Shown: positions 43,767 through 52,988, numbered from the stretch's first letter. The stretch: 64,000 nt of DNA from Fulvivirga imtechensis AK7 (GCF_000331535.1 NZ_AMZN01000049.1:29750-93749), one strand, 5' to 3'. Translations and numbers: made by a program. Notes: generated by a model not told the origin, from the letters alone.

Positions 43767-43889
43767 ATTCGACTGGCTCAAAGCCGCAAATATGCAAATT
43801 CGGAAAGCTATTCGGAAAGAATAATAGCAAGTTTATAATTTAATATCGAAGAGGTCCTTAATTATGCTACAGAACTCACCACGATCCTT

Positions 43890-44780
43890 TCACTTCGATC
43901 TTATAACAAAAGTGATTTTACCTGTCGAAACAGGTGCTACAATGGTATTATCCGATGTTTTGCTAAAGGTCAGCTTCTCCACCTCTGCACGGTATATCTT
44001 CTCTATATCCGGACTCACACTGCGCTCCAAAGTCCTAACGGATATAATTTCCCCCATGTCATCAATCTTGATCTCAAAGACTATTCTTCCATTTTCGTTA
44101 GAGGTATCATTAGGTTTGGGGATAAAATCCCAGGTCCAACCTGTCATTTCCAAAGAGGATCCACCGCCACCGCCGGGCCTGCCGTAAAGCGCCCTGGAAT
44201 CCAGCGTACCTCTTTCATCTCCTTTGTCACCTTCCGCATCGAGGTTATCACCGTGATTGGCATTTTCAGGCTTGTTACTTTCTCCCTCAGTTCCTTTTGC
44301 CCCGGTATCGGGCTTTTTCACTGGTTCTTTAGCCTCCACAGGTTTTGTCTCTGTCTTCTTCTCCTCTACCTTCTTTTCCTCCTTTACTACCGGCTTCTTC
44401 ACCTCCTCTTTCACCTCAGGAATCACTTCAGGGCTGTTCTGAGTATTGGTAGTGGTCTCCACCACTTCTTCCGCCGGTGCAGTCACTTCCTCAGGTTGTG
44501 TCTCCTCAACAGGCTGCTCCTCAGCCTCCTCAGGCAGTTCTTCCGGTTGGGCCTCTTCTTCGCTCCGTGTGGGTTGAGCAGGAGTTTCAGGTTGTACCTC
44601 TCCGGTACCTACAGTGCTGGTGCCAAAATTCAACTCTATACCATATTCAGGAAGCGGAGGATCGGGCTCTCTCCAGGCCATTATAAAAAGAAATGCCAGC
44701 AGAAGCAGTGCATGCACCCCCGCAGAGATGATCATACCCATCTTTTTATTCCTTTTTTCTTCTTCTTCCCTGTCTGACAT
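43890..44780 (-). CDS. TonB-like energy transducer
   Basis: The 296-residue protein has a short cytoplasmic N-terminus, one membrane helix (about 14-35), a Glu/Pro/Lys-rich linker (about 50-190, with many EE, PEE and KK runs) to span the periplasm, and a C-terminal domain (about 215-296). The C-terminal domain, with GRIVFEIKIDDMGEIISVR and SVSPDIEKIY, resembles the TonB/TolA C-terminus. Encoded directly after exbD (1-bp gap), it would pass the proton-motive force from ExbB-ExbD to outer-membrane partners, here probably the barrel protein of the same cluster. TonB and TolA roles cannot be told apart from sequence alone. Confidence 0.85.
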   Translation of the reverse strand: MSDREEEEKRNKKMGMIISAGVHALLLLAFLFIMAWREPDPPLPEYGIELNFGTSTVGTGEVQPETPAQPTRSEEEAQPEELPEEAEEQPVEETQPEEVTAPAEEVVETTTNTQNSPEVIPEVKEEVKKPVVKEEKKVEEKKTETKPVEAKEPVKKPDTGAKGTEGESNKPENANHGDNLDAEGDKGDERGTLDSRALYGRPGGGGGSSLEMTGWTWDFIPKPNDTSNENGRIVFEIKIDDMGEIISVRTLERSVSPDIEKIYRAEVEKLTFSKTSDNTIVAPVSTGKITFVIRSK

Positions 44781-44781
44781 C

Positions 44782-45171
44782 TTAATTAGGTTTAGTGGCT
44801 ATTGAAACTTTCGCTTCTAACTTTGTAGCAATACCGGCAACATTCACCAGGTGCTGTGTAGGCACACTCTCATCGATATGTAACACTACCACACCTTCAG
44901 TACCCTTTAATTTACTTTTTAGTTCCCCTTCCAACATGGCTTTGCTCACCTTCTTATCATTAACGTAATAATCCAGGTTTTTGGTTATAGTCACAGATAC
45001 CTTTTGCAATTCTAAGGTCGAGGCTCTGCTGGTAGGCAAATTGACAGGTAGACCTGACGGGGTAATAAAAGACGAGGTTAGCATAAAGAAAATGAGCAAC
45101 AGAAAAATAATGTCAGTCATGGAAGACATGCTGAACATGGGCTCTACATTATGTTTTGACTTTAAGGCCAT
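44782..45171 (-). CDS. exbD: ExbD/TolR-family biopolymer transport protein
   Basis: The 129-residue protein has a short cytoplasmic segment, one membrane helix (about 18-40) with the ion-path Asp in MTDIIFLLLIFFML, and a periplasmic domain (about 45-129, with the VVLHIDE strand). It works with the ExbB-type channel to convert the proton gradient into movement of TonB. It lies 1 bp before the TonB-like gene; the 89-bp gap to exbB upstream carries inverted heptamer arrays. Confidence 0.92.
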   Translation of the reverse strand: MALKSKHNVEPMFSMSSMTDIIFLLLIFFMLTSSFITPSGLPVNLPTSRASTLELQKVSVTITKNLDYYVNDKKVSKAMLEGELKSKLKGTEGVVVLHIDESVPTQHLVNVAGIATKLEAKVSIATKPN

Positions 45172-45174
45172 TTG

Positions 45175-45258
45175 GTTCTCAGTTCTTAGTTCTTAGTTCT
45201 TAGTTCTCAGTTCTCTTGATGTCCTCAACAGTAAACGGTGAACTGAGAACTGTAAACT
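45175..45258. repeat. Inverted heptamer arrays between exbB and exbD
   Basis: Six units (45175-45216) read GTTCTCA, GTTCTTA three times, GTTCTCA and GTTCTCT. Four more (45231-45258) read GTAAACG, GTGAACT, GAGAACT and GTAAACT. The second set is related to the reverse complement of the first: CAGTTCTC (45108-equivalent unit) pairs with GAGAACTG, so the transcript can form a hairpin between two genes of one operon. Confidence 0.75.
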
Positions 45259-45260
45259 GT

Positions 45261-45938
45261 CTATCTTGGTTCTTGTAGTAAGTCAATAAAATCTACTGAG
45301 CTGTACTCCATTTTGTGTACTACCTTTTGCACTCTAGTTACCAGGTAGTTGTATCCCAGGTAAGCAAGGATACCGACAAAAAGGCCTGCAGCAGTAGTGA
45401 TCATAGCTGTATATATCCCTTCAGACAGCAGCTTCGGACTTACTGAGCCTTCCTCCTGTGCTATGGCAATAAATGCCTGGATCATACCGATTACTGTTCC
45501 AAGGAAACCTAACATAGGCGCTGAACCGGAAATGGTAGCCAGCAAAGAAAGGTTCCTTTCCAGCTTGAATATCTCGATCTTACCAACGTTCTCTATACTC
45601 ACCTCAATATTTTTTAGAGGGCTTCCTATTCTGGCTATACCTTTTTCTATCATTCGTGCGGTCGGAGAGTCATACTCCTGGCAAAGGACTTTTGCGCCAC
45701 TAATATCTCCACGCTCTACTAGATCCCTGATCCTCCCCATGAATGCCTCGGGGGTTTTAGCGGCTTTGTTGATCGTTAATACCCGCTCAACAAAAATATA
45801 TACAGCCATTATCGATAATATCAAAATGGGTATCATCATAAAACCTCCCTGAAAAAGGAGGTCTAATATTGATACTGCATCCGATTCGGCCACTATGTCT
45901 GCTGTGTCTTGACTAGTCGTTATTTGCGCTAAAATCAT
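45261..45938 (-). CDS. exbB: ExbB/TolQ-family proton channel protein
   Basis: The 225-residue inner-membrane protein has three helices (about 30-50, 135-160, 175-200), and the conserved region GSAPMLGFLGTVIGMIQAF and TAAGLFVGILAYLGYN mark it as MotA/TolQ/ExbB. It forms the proton-conducting ring around ExbD. The N-terminal 25 residues (Ser/Asp-rich) may be an exported or unstructured start. It follows the SPOR gene by 1 bp and precedes exbD. The heptamer arrays in the gap to exbD could lower or balance expression of downstream genes. Confidence 0.92.
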   Translation of the reverse strand: MILAQITTSQDTADIVAESDAVSILDLLFQGGFMMIPILILSIMAVYIFVERVLTINKAAKTPEAFMGRIRDLVERGDISGAKVLCQEYDSPTARMIEKGIARIGSPLKNIEVSIENVGKIEIFKLERNLSLLATISGSAPMLGFLGTVIGMIQAFIAIAQEEGSVSPKLLSEGIYTAMITTAAGLFVGILAYLGYNYLVTRVQKVVHKMEYSSVDFIDLLQEPR

Positions 45939-45939
45939 A

Positions 45940-46746
45940 TTAATATCTAATTACCCAAACCCCTTCACCATATTCACCTTTGAGGTCATTGGCGGCATTC
46001 TGCGCTGATGCCCAGGTATCATGGTTTTCAATGGCTATCCTGTGAAACTTGCTTTTACCAAATGGTTCAATGATAGTAGTGCTAACACCATTGGCACTCA
46101 GCTTTTTCGCATGGTCCATAGCAAGGTCCTCATCGATAGCGCTGGCTATTACGACATAGTAACGTCCCGTTCTTGAAGAAATTGTTTCGATTGTTCCAAC
46201 TTTTGGTTCGGCCTCCTCTTCGGCTCTTCGCTCTTCTTCGAGCCTCGCCTGCTCTGCTGCCTGGCGCTCCCTTTCAGCCTGCTCGGCTGCCAAACGTTGT
46301 TGTTCCTCCCGCTCCTTTCTCTGCTGTTCTATCTTGGCCCGCTCCTGAGCTTTTTGATCGGGGCGATAAAATCCGAAATACCAGATACCCACACCGGCTA
46401 GCAACACCACGAAAATAAGTGCCAGGATTTTCGGCACCAGCGAATCGTCTTTGGGAGGTTTATAGCTACCAGGCACATACACGTGCTGCTCTTCTACAGG
46501 TGTATGATAGTCATCGTCATGCTCATTGGCATAAACATCTTCTTCTCTTTCCTCCACTGATGAATATACTTCTTCTTCTCTTTCGATCTCTTCTACAGAC
46601 TCCTCCTCTTCAGCGTCCCTGTCCAGAGGTTGATATTCCACATCGGGTAAACCAAAATTATCATCCGCCTCATTCAAATCATCATTGGTATCTTTATTTA
46701 TATCTTCGTTATCGTCCAGCTCGTCTTTTTTACTTTTTTTAGCCAT
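45940..46746 (-). CDS. SPOR-domain membrane protein
   Basis: The 268-residue protein has an acidic cytoplasmic N-terminus (1-100, rich in Asp and Glu), one membrane helix (about 107-128) and a Gln/Glu/Arg-rich coiled coil (about 133-180). A C-terminal SPOR domain (about 190-268, with RYYVVIASAIDEDLAMDHAKKL and the YGEGVWVIRY end) follows. SPOR domains bind denuded peptidoglycan at division sites. As first gene of the SPOR-ExbB-ExbD-TonB operon with a consensus promoter (46783-46812), it would place the energy transducer at sites of cell-wall remodelling, reminiscent of Tol-Pal; that role is inference. Confidence 0.85.
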   Translation of the reverse strand: MAKKSKKDELDDNEDINKDTNDDLNEADDNFGLPDVEYQPLDRDAEEEESVEEIEREEEVYSSVEEREEDVYANEHDDDYHTPVEEQHVYVPGSYKPPKDDSLVPKILALIFVVLLAGVGIWYFGFYRPDQKAQERAKIEQQRKEREEQQRLAAEQAERERQAAEQARLEEERRAEEEAEPKVGTIETISSRTGRYYVVIASAIDEDLAMDHAKKLSANGVSTTIIEPFGKSKFHRIAIENHDTWASAQNAANDLKGEYGEGVWVIRY

Positions 46747-46782
46747 GGTTGAGTATTTAATTTTGCTCTAATTTCAATCCTA

Positions 46783-46812
46783 CAAAAATAATTTAATTTT
46801 TCACTGTGACAA
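46783..46812 (-). promoter_or_regulatory. Promoter of the SPOR-exbB-exbD-tonB operon
   Basis: On the minus strand TTG (46812-46810) is followed after exactly 19 bp by TATTTTTG (46790-46783), a perfect match to the Bacteroidota promoter TTG-N19-TAnnTTTG. The likely transcription start near 46776 leaves about 30 bp to the ATG at 46746. This is the best promoter in the window. Confidence 0.75.
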
Positions 46813-46891
46813 ATTGGTTTTAATGTCATTGAAAAAACAGAATTATTGCACAATATATGAATATTAATCCATTTAAAATCAAACAAATAGC

Positions 46892-48550
46892 TTAAAAACT
46901 ATATGTTAAACCGGCCATAAACTGCAGGCTTCTCGATGGATAGTGGTAAAATAATTCGTATTCTTTGCCAAAAATATTGTTGAATTGAAGAAAAACCGAC
47001 ACCTGATCTGATATCAAATAATCCGTTTTAAAGTTAAGATCAAACAATGCATCAAGCTTCACCGTCTCACCCGTATCCATATCCAGTGCTCTGATCCCTC
47101 CGATAGCATAGGCCTCGGCTGTGAAAATGAATTTACCATACAGGTTGTAGCTTGCCAGTGATGAAACCTTATAGTTGGGCTTGTGCCATGGCTCGTCAAT
47201 GTTATCCGTTCCGTAACCCCAGTAATCACCTCTGGCCGTAATCCGGAACTGTTCGGCATTGTTAAAGCTTAACTGGGCAAAAATATTCAACACCGTGGTA
47301 TTACCAGTGTCGTAGATCACTTCAAACTTTGACTGATCTTCCGGTGCATTAACAAAGAAGTACATATTCTTATAATTGGCTGCGCTGAAACCCGCTCCAA
47401 AACCAAGCTTACTGCTTAACTTTGCCTGCATACCTCCATAAAGATCAAATGTTTTATTGGTGTGGTAGATACCGATGTTGTCATTGATATATGGGTTTTC
47501 CTCAGACAAAGTCCGAAGTGTATTTTTGTGAATATCACCACCTATACCGGCATACAATTCCATGCTTTCCGTAAAAGGATAACTTGCTCTCGCTATTGGG
47601 TAAAAGTGCATTTTGTCCGAGTCACCAAGGGTATCATTTTCATACACCGCATTGAAGCCTGCCTCCAGTCTGAAGCCTTCATAGCCAAAACCAAAGGAAG
47701 GCCTTATGCGAAACAGATTGCGGGTCTGGTCATCAATCAAATTATCCTTTCGGGTGATTACATCCACATCACCGATCAGTCTGACAAATGCCTCATCACT
47801 TAATGCATACTCGGTATTCAGATTGATCTGCCCTTCAGATTCTGAGGCATCTCTGTTATCTTTCAAATGGTCCAGTTGAAAGCCCAATGTATATCTGAAA
47901 TCAGACTTCTTATCAGTATTTTCCAGGCTACCCTTCAAGTAATAGTTATTAAAGTATTGTTTTAAAGTATCCTCATTAACTTCTTGGTTTTCAGGATATC
48001 CATAAAAATGATATGATCGCTGATTGAAGCCTGCATCACCGCTAAGCGTCACTTTAGGAGTGAAATATTTACCGAACAGATCAATATCCAATCTGCCTGA
48101 ACCAGAGTTTTTACCATCCACCGGTCCCTTGCTGGAATTCAGGTAATTAAAGTGAGCACCGTAGCTTCGTTCCTTACTACGTTTGCTGTTAAAGAATCCT
48201 TCAACATATGGTGTGGTATAATTGCCAAAGCCAGCTTTCACATAGTTGCCATAAAGCTTTGACAGTTTCTCGTCCTTGATCCTGAGAGGCCTCATTCTTA
48301 CGTTAAGGTCGGGCAGATCAAAATTGATGTTGTTGTAGAAATACTCAATGCTACCCCGCCCAACCTCTGTGTTAATTGGTGGTATTTTTTCAAAATTACG
48401 GTTGGCCTGAGGCAACTTTATTTCCCTGTCCTTTACTATCTCAATTTGTACGTCCTCTATTTCACCGTCATTTTCCCAATCCTCCTGGGCAGAAAGGTGC
48501 AAGGGAATAATTCCCAGAAAAAGCACTATGTATAGGTTAAAATATTTCAT
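46892..48550 (-). CDS. Outer-membrane beta-barrel protein
   Basis: The 552-residue protein has a signal peptide (1-21, ending LSAQ) and a short acidic N-terminal stretch (DGEIEDVQIEIVKDREIKL). A long beta-barrel with alternating strands follows and ends in a phenylalanine (MAGLTYSF), as outer-membrane barrels do. It resembles TonB-dependent-receptor barrels without the plug. It is encoded between a 1018-residue TPR protein (42 bp upstream) and the SPOR-exbB-exbD-tonB operon, a neighbour set I recall from other Cytophagales. It is probably the outer-membrane partner of the envelope system. Ligand unknown. Confidence 0.75.
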   Translation of the reverse strand: MKYFNLYIVLFLGIIPLHLSAQEDWENDGEIEDVQIEIVKDREIKLPQANRNFEKIPPINTEVGRGSIEYFYNNINFDLPDLNVRMRPLRIKDEKLSKLYGNYVKAGFGNYTTPYVEGFFNSKRSKERSYGAHFNYLNSSKGPVDGKNSGSGRLDIDLFGKYFTPKVTLSGDAGFNQRSYHFYGYPENQEVNEDTLKQYFNNYYLKGSLENTDKKSDFRYTLGFQLDHLKDNRDASESEGQINLNTEYALSDEAFVRLIGDVDVITRKDNLIDDQTRNLFRIRPSFGFGYEGFRLEAGFNAVYENDTLGDSDKMHFYPIARASYPFTESMELYAGIGGDIHKNTLRTLSEENPYINDNIGIYHTNKTFDLYGGMQAKLSSKLGFGAGFSAANYKNMYFFVNAPEDQSKFEVIYDTGNTTVLNIFAQLSFNNAEQFRITARGDYWGYGTDNIDEPWHKPNYKVSSLASYNLYGKFIFTAEAYAIGGIRALDMDTGETVKLDALFDLNFKTDYLISDQVSVFLQFNNIFGKEYELFYHYPSRSLQFMAGLTYSF

Positions 48551-48592
48551 TTTTGTGTCGATAGATTTTGTCTATTGTAATACTTTAAATAA

Positions 48593-51500
48593 CTAATTAT
48601 CAATATCTTTAATATCTATTGTTAAACTATCTGTTGTAGATAATACTTCCTCCTTTTTCTTTTTTTCCTGCTGCTCGATCTCAGTGAGTTTCGATTGTGC
48701 CTTCTTTCTGATATGCTCCAGAGGAAAGTTTTCAATAATGGATTTCAGTGTACCTTTTGCCTGAAAGAAATCACCTAAAGCCCTATAATTATCTGCAAGC
48801 AGCAGGTAGGCCTTCCCTACCCACTCTTCATATACATTAAAGCTATTGTTTAGTTCAATAAGCGCCTCAATAGATTGCTGATATTGTTTATTCTGATAAA
48901 ATATCTGTCCAAGTAAAAATTGTGCCTCTGCTCCATGTTCATCCTTGGCAGTATTCAGCGTACTCAAAAACTCATCTTTAGCGGTTTCAAAATCACCCTT
49001 TGCATAAGCAGCTTTTCCGAGGTACAGAGAAGCTTTGTTTTGGGAACTGATATTCACATTTCCCCGCTCAAGAATAATATTGGCGTAATACTTTGTTGAA
49101 TCATATTTACCCAACAAAAAATAAGACTCCATCAGTCCTGCCCATGCATAATACTCCTCCTTTTTGTTGTTGGCGGCATCACCAAGTTTATAATAGAAAT
49201 AAGCCGCATTCTCATACCTTCCGCTACGAAATTCTATCTCAGCTATTCGATGAGTAATTCTGCTCAATTGGTCAGCCGAACCTTCTGATATCAATTGATT
49301 ATATATCTCCAGAGCAGGATCAAACTCTTTCAAACGATAATGCGACTCAGCAATGTAATATTTTGCTTCAGGCACTTTTGGGTTATCAGGATAGCTCCGG
49401 ATATAATCTCTAAATGAACTGATAGACTTCTTATAGTCCAGGTTAAAATATTGATTTTTTGCCGTTTCGAATTCAATACTTTCCACACCCTTCTTTTCGG
49501 GGTTAGCCTTCTTATACATGGCCAGATAACTGTCAAATTCTGATGATCGGTTTTGAAGGTTGAGCACCTCCTGCAAGGGAAGAAGCACATCAGAAGCAAT
49601 GGAATGCGTAGGATATTCATCCAATATCTTTTTATAATCTGTTATCGACTTATCGTATTGCTTCATGTTGTAATATGCTGAGGCCCTTCGCATGTATGCA
49701 TATGGCACAAACTGGCTCGATGGCCGTTTTGCTATTAAATTGGAAAATCCCTGAGTGGCTTCTTCATAATTTCCCTTTTCAAAATTGAGTTGCGCTTTCT
49801 GAAACAATGCATCATCTATGTAGCGTGACTTCGGATAGTTACTGACAATGTAGTCGTATTCTCCCTTAGCCCCGCTTACATTGCCCTGAATGCCCATAAC
49901 TATTCCGGCCTGCAAATGAGCATAATCATTATCTGCCTTGTTTTGCTGAATAGCCTTCCTGTAGTAGTTCAAAGCATTATCATACGACTTTGTTACATAA
50001 TATGTATCGGCTAACCGCAATAGCGCATCATCATAATACCCTTTGTCACTGGCTTTCTCCAATTGATTGACGTACTCCTTGAAGTGAATGAGCGCCTTAT
50101 CATACGCTTTGGTATTATAGTAGGCGTATCCGAGGCCATATCGGGCCTGCAGACCGTGAGGTGAATTTTTGTAAGAGCTACCCAGTATAGCCTGGTAATG
50201 GCCAGTGGCTTCTTCATATTTTCTACCTACGGAATAGGCTTCGGCAGCCCATAAATTAGCCATGGCTGTAAACTGAGGATCAATAGGGTACTTAAGCGAT
50301 TTTTTAAACAGGTCAATGGCTGCCCGGTAGTCTCCTTTATTGAAGAGTTCCGCTCCTTTTAAAAAGGTGGCTTTTTGATATACTTTTTCCATACTTCGGT
50401 TCATTGACTTCATTTTTTCAATATGATCAATGGCCAGGTTATAGTTGCTGGAATTCAGATAGGCTTCGGAAAGCAGATCGTTCACTTCATCGATATGCTC
50501 ACTGGATGGATAGCTTGTAATAAACTCATTAAAACCTGTAATGGCTTCTTCTGAGCGACCAAGATCGTAGCTGATCTTGGCATACTGATAGGCTCCTTCC
50601 TCTCTCAATGATCTATTGATCTTATTTTTTCTGGCGTTATCAAAAGCAGTAAGTGCGTAGATCTTATTACCTTCTTTCAGGTACAATACTCCCAGGTAGT
50701 AAGATGCATATACTCCGATGCTGTCTCTGTCAGAGGCTGCCTGTTTCAATTGAGTGATGGCCTCCTGGTTGTTTCCCAGTCTGAAATTCGTATAGCCAAT
50801 TCTATATCGTATATCAGGAGTAGGGTTTTTCATCAGACCATCATACTGCTCATAGTATTCGGCTGCTTTTTTAAAGTCCCTCTTGTTGAGGTAGGCATCT
50901 GCGGTAAGCAGGTAAAAATCTTTTTCATTAACCCGGCCTGGTCCTGACAGGATCTTGTTGCTGTAACTGATCAGATCATCATACCGCTTTTGCTTGTAAT
51001 AGATATTCGCGATCATGCCGGGCACAACAGGTTTATAAGCATCATTCTCTTCAGCTCTTTGCAGGTCGGCAACAGCCTTATCATATTCGCCATTTTCATA
51101 TTCGATATAACCGGCATAGTAGCTGGAAGCCGAAGCATAAGGACCAGACTGCCTTTTTAATACATTAAAATAATTCAGCGCTTCGGTAAACTCCCGCTGC
51201 GAAAAATGTGCGTAACCCAATTTAAAACGCGTCTCCTGCCTTTGCTTTTCCGTTACCAGAGACAGATCCACCCTGGAAAGGTATTTCACAGCTTTGCCAT
51301 AATCCTTTTGGGCAAAATAAAAACTCCCCAATTCATAGTAAGCAACTACCGCCTTGGGGTGGCTGTTGTGGTTTCTGATAAAATGTTCTATAAGCTTTTC
51401 TCCGTCCGCATGGTATAAGCTGAGCGCGCTGAACGCTATATAATATTCTGCATCTGCTTTACGAATATCCGATCCTGATTCCGCAACATAGCGCTCGAAT

Positions 51501-51649
51501 GTTTCTCGAGCGGCCGTATAATCAGCCTTATCAAGTAGCTCCAGACCCTTGCGGTAAAGTGTATTGTTATCGGAATGGTATAAGGTATTTTGACCCCATG
51601 AGGTAATACTGATAAAAACCAGGAGTACAAGACTATATTTTAACTGCAT
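48593..51649 (-). CDS. Large periplasmic TPR protein
   Basis: The 1018-residue protein has a signal peptide (1-19) and is almost entirely tetratricopeptide repeats, about 25 to 27 units with a Y-x2-A pattern such as GSFYFAQKDYGKAVKYLSRV. It ends in a charged tail (KKKEEVLSTTD). Such arrays form superhelical scaffolds for protein complexes and resemble the CpoB/YbgF-type partners of Tol-Pal, though much longer. It is the first gene of the envelope cluster with the barrel protein 42 bp downstream. A TACTTTTG box and a hairpin lie in the upstream 209 bp. Confidence 0.85.
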   Translation of the reverse strand: MQLKYSLVLLVFISITSWGQNTLYHSDNNTLYRKGLELLDKADYTAARETFERYVAESGSDIRKADAEYYIAFSALSLYHADGEKLIEHFIRNHNSHPKAVVAYYELGSFYFAQKDYGKAVKYLSRVDLSLVTEKQRQETRFKLGYAHFSQREFTEALNYFNVLKRQSGPYASASSYYAGYIEYENGEYDKAVADLQRAEENDAYKPVVPGMIANIYYKQKRYDDLISYSNKILSGPGRVNEKDFYLLTADAYLNKRDFKKAAEYYEQYDGLMKNPTPDIRYRIGYTNFRLGNNQEAITQLKQAASDRDSIGVYASYYLGVLYLKEGNKIYALTAFDNARKNKINRSLREEGAYQYAKISYDLGRSEEAITGFNEFITSYPSSEHIDEVNDLLSEAYLNSSNYNLAIDHIEKMKSMNRSMEKVYQKATFLKGAELFNKGDYRAAIDLFKKSLKYPIDPQFTAMANLWAAEAYSVGRKYEEATGHYQAILGSSYKNSPHGLQARYGLGYAYYNTKAYDKALIHFKEYVNQLEKASDKGYYDDALLRLADTYYVTKSYDNALNYYRKAIQQNKADNDYAHLQAGIVMGIQGNVSGAKGEYDYIVSNYPKSRYIDDALFQKAQLNFEKGNYEEATQGFSNLIAKRPSSQFVPYAYMRRASAYYNMKQYDKSITDYKKILDEYPTHSIASDVLLPLQEVLNLQNRSSEFDSYLAMYKKANPEKKGVESIEFETAKNQYFNLDYKKSISSFRDYIRSYPDNPKVPEAKYYIAESHYRLKEFDPALEIYNQLISEGSADQLSRITHRIAEIEFRSGRYENAAYFYYKLGDAANNKKEEYYAWAGLMESYFLLGKYDSTKYYANIILERGNVNISSQNKASLYLGKAAYAKGDFETAKDEFLSTLNTAKDEHGAEAQFLLGQIFYQNKQYQQSIEALIELNNSFNVYEEWVGKAYLLLADNYRALGDFFQAKGTLKSIIENFPLEHIRKKAQSKLTEIEQQEKKKKEEVLSTTDSLTIDIKDIDN

Positions 51650-51710
51650 TTGATTTTTTATCTTTTTATTAAATGATAAAGAATGGTTCCTTCTATAAAC
51701 GAATGAATAG

Positions 51711-51762
51711 CCGAAAGTTATTCATAGTCATTTAAAAATTACTTTCGGGCCGCTCAAAAGTA
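51711..51762 (-). promoter_or_regulatory. Possible promoter and leader hairpin of the TPR gene
   Basis: TACTTTTG (51762-51755, minus strand) is an exact -7 match, about 105 bp before the ATG at 51649; no TTG lies 19 bp upstream. Immediately downstream CCGAAAGT (51711-51718) and ACTTTCGG (51741-51748) are perfect 8-bp inverted arms around a 22-base loop. They would form a hairpin at the 5' end of the transcript. Confidence 0.35.
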
Positions 51763-51858
51763 AAAAAAATGGAGGACTCTTGTATAGCGGATGAGGCAAT
51801 ATGGATCAGTCCGTATTTCCGTGGTTAAATTTAGTTGCAGAAAAACTGATAAAGAAGA

Positions 51859-52881
51859 TCAGTGCAGTAATTTAAACACCAATTCCCTAAGCAACTGACC
51901 ATCGCTGGCGGAAATATTATCTACACCCTTTGACTTAAGGTCAGCTTCTTTAATATGATGAATGTTGTTGATTACCTGCACAGGAGAATAATTTCTGAGT
52001 GCAAACAGATAATCTTTAACAAAATACGGGCTCACTTTTAACAAAGAGGCCAGATTCCTTTCAGACTTATCTTTAGCATGTACCGCTACCAATAGCTTGC
52101 TATAAAATGAGAAAAGAATGGCGATCACCGGAATAATGGGGTTTTTCTTTGAATTGGCCTCAAAGTAGTTAACGATTTTATTGGCCTTTACCACATCTTT
52201 GCTAATGAGCGCCTTTTGCAATTCAAATACATTGTAGTCTTTGCTGATCCCCACATATCGCTGTACAGTGGATTCGTCAATTTGTACCTTCTCCTTAAAA
52301 TTGATCAGCATTTTATCCACCTCGTTGGCCAATCTTTCCAGGTCATTTCCAATGGAATCCGCAAGCATTTGAATTGCCTTTGGAGTGGCGCCAAAACCCT
52401 TCGACCTGATATATTGCTCCACCCAGGCGGGCACCTGGTTGTCATAGAGCTTTTTGGTAGTAACTGTTACAGCCTGCTTTTCAATAGTCTTACCTAGTGT
52501 CTTTCGCTTGTCCAGCGTTTTGTTTTTATAGCAGAAAACCAAAATTGTCGATGGCACCGGGTTCTGCAGGTAATCGGTTAACAGCTTCTGACCCGCTTCT
52601 TTGTTGATATCACTTATATTCTGGGCCTCTTTTACGATCACCACCTGCTTTTCCGCCATCATGGGAAAGCGCCTGGCATTAGTAAGCACTACATTCATTG
52701 CCACGTCACGCCCGTATAGTATCGTCTGATTGAATCCCTTTTCTGCATCCGAAAGCACGTTATCCTCAATGTAATCAGCTATCATATCGATATAGTATGT
52801 CTCTTCCCCTTGCAAAAAATAAACCGGGGCATACTTCTTGTTTTTAAGATCGCTTAGAACACTTTCAGGAGTAACGGCCAT
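51859..52881 (-). CDS. holA: DNA polymerase III subunit delta
   Basis: I start this at the ATG at 52881 (MAVTPESVL), 340 residues; a longer frame from 52908 would begin at the promoter -7 box (52906-52913). The clamp-loader delta domains are recognisable from APVYFLQGEETYYIDMIADY, MAEKQVVIVKEAQ, LVFCYKNKTLDKRKTLGKTIE and a helical C-terminal domain. It opens the beta clamp in the replisome clamp loader. The gene stands alone. The C-terminus ends LLRELVFKLLH. Confidence 0.9.
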   Translation of the reverse strand: MAVTPESVLSDLKNKKYAPVYFLQGEETYYIDMIADYIEDNVLSDAEKGFNQTILYGRDVAMNVVLTNARRFPMMAEKQVVIVKEAQNISDINKEAGQKLLTDYLQNPVPSTILVFCYKNKTLDKRKTLGKTIEKQAVTVTTKKLYDNQVPAWVEQYIRSKGFGATPKAIQMLADSIGNDLERLANEVDKMLINFKEKVQIDESTVQRYVGISKDYNVFELQKALISKDVVKANKIVNYFEANSKKNPIIPVIAILFSFYSKLLVAVHAKDKSERNLASLLKVSPYFVKDYLFALRNYSPVQVINNIHHIKEADLKSKGVDNISASDGQLLRELVFKLLH

Positions 52882-52905
52882 AAGAATAAAATATAAATGA
52901 TGCAG

Positions 52906-52913
52906 CAAAAATA
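52906..52913 (-). promoter_or_regulatory. Promoter -7 element of holA
   Basis: TATTTTTG on the minus strand is an exact match to TAnnTTTG, 25 bp before the ATG at 52881. No TTG is found 19 bp upstream. Just beyond lies a heptamer-like stretch (52924-52944). Confidence 0.45.
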
Positions 52914-52923
52914 GCAGATAGAT

Positions 52924-52988
52924 ATGAAATCGGAAATCAGAGATAATGAAAATCAGAAATTGAAAAGATTAAATGGGAAAGAGGAAAT
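52924..52988. repeat. Imperfect heptamer stretch upstream of holA
   Basis: ATGAAAT, CGGAAAT and CAGAGAT (52924-52944) are in register, and after a 2-bp slip CAGAAAT, TGAAAAG, ATTAAAT, GGGAAAG and AGGAAAT (52954-52988) keep a 7-base rhythm. It is much less regular than the array at 24948. Confidence 0.3.
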
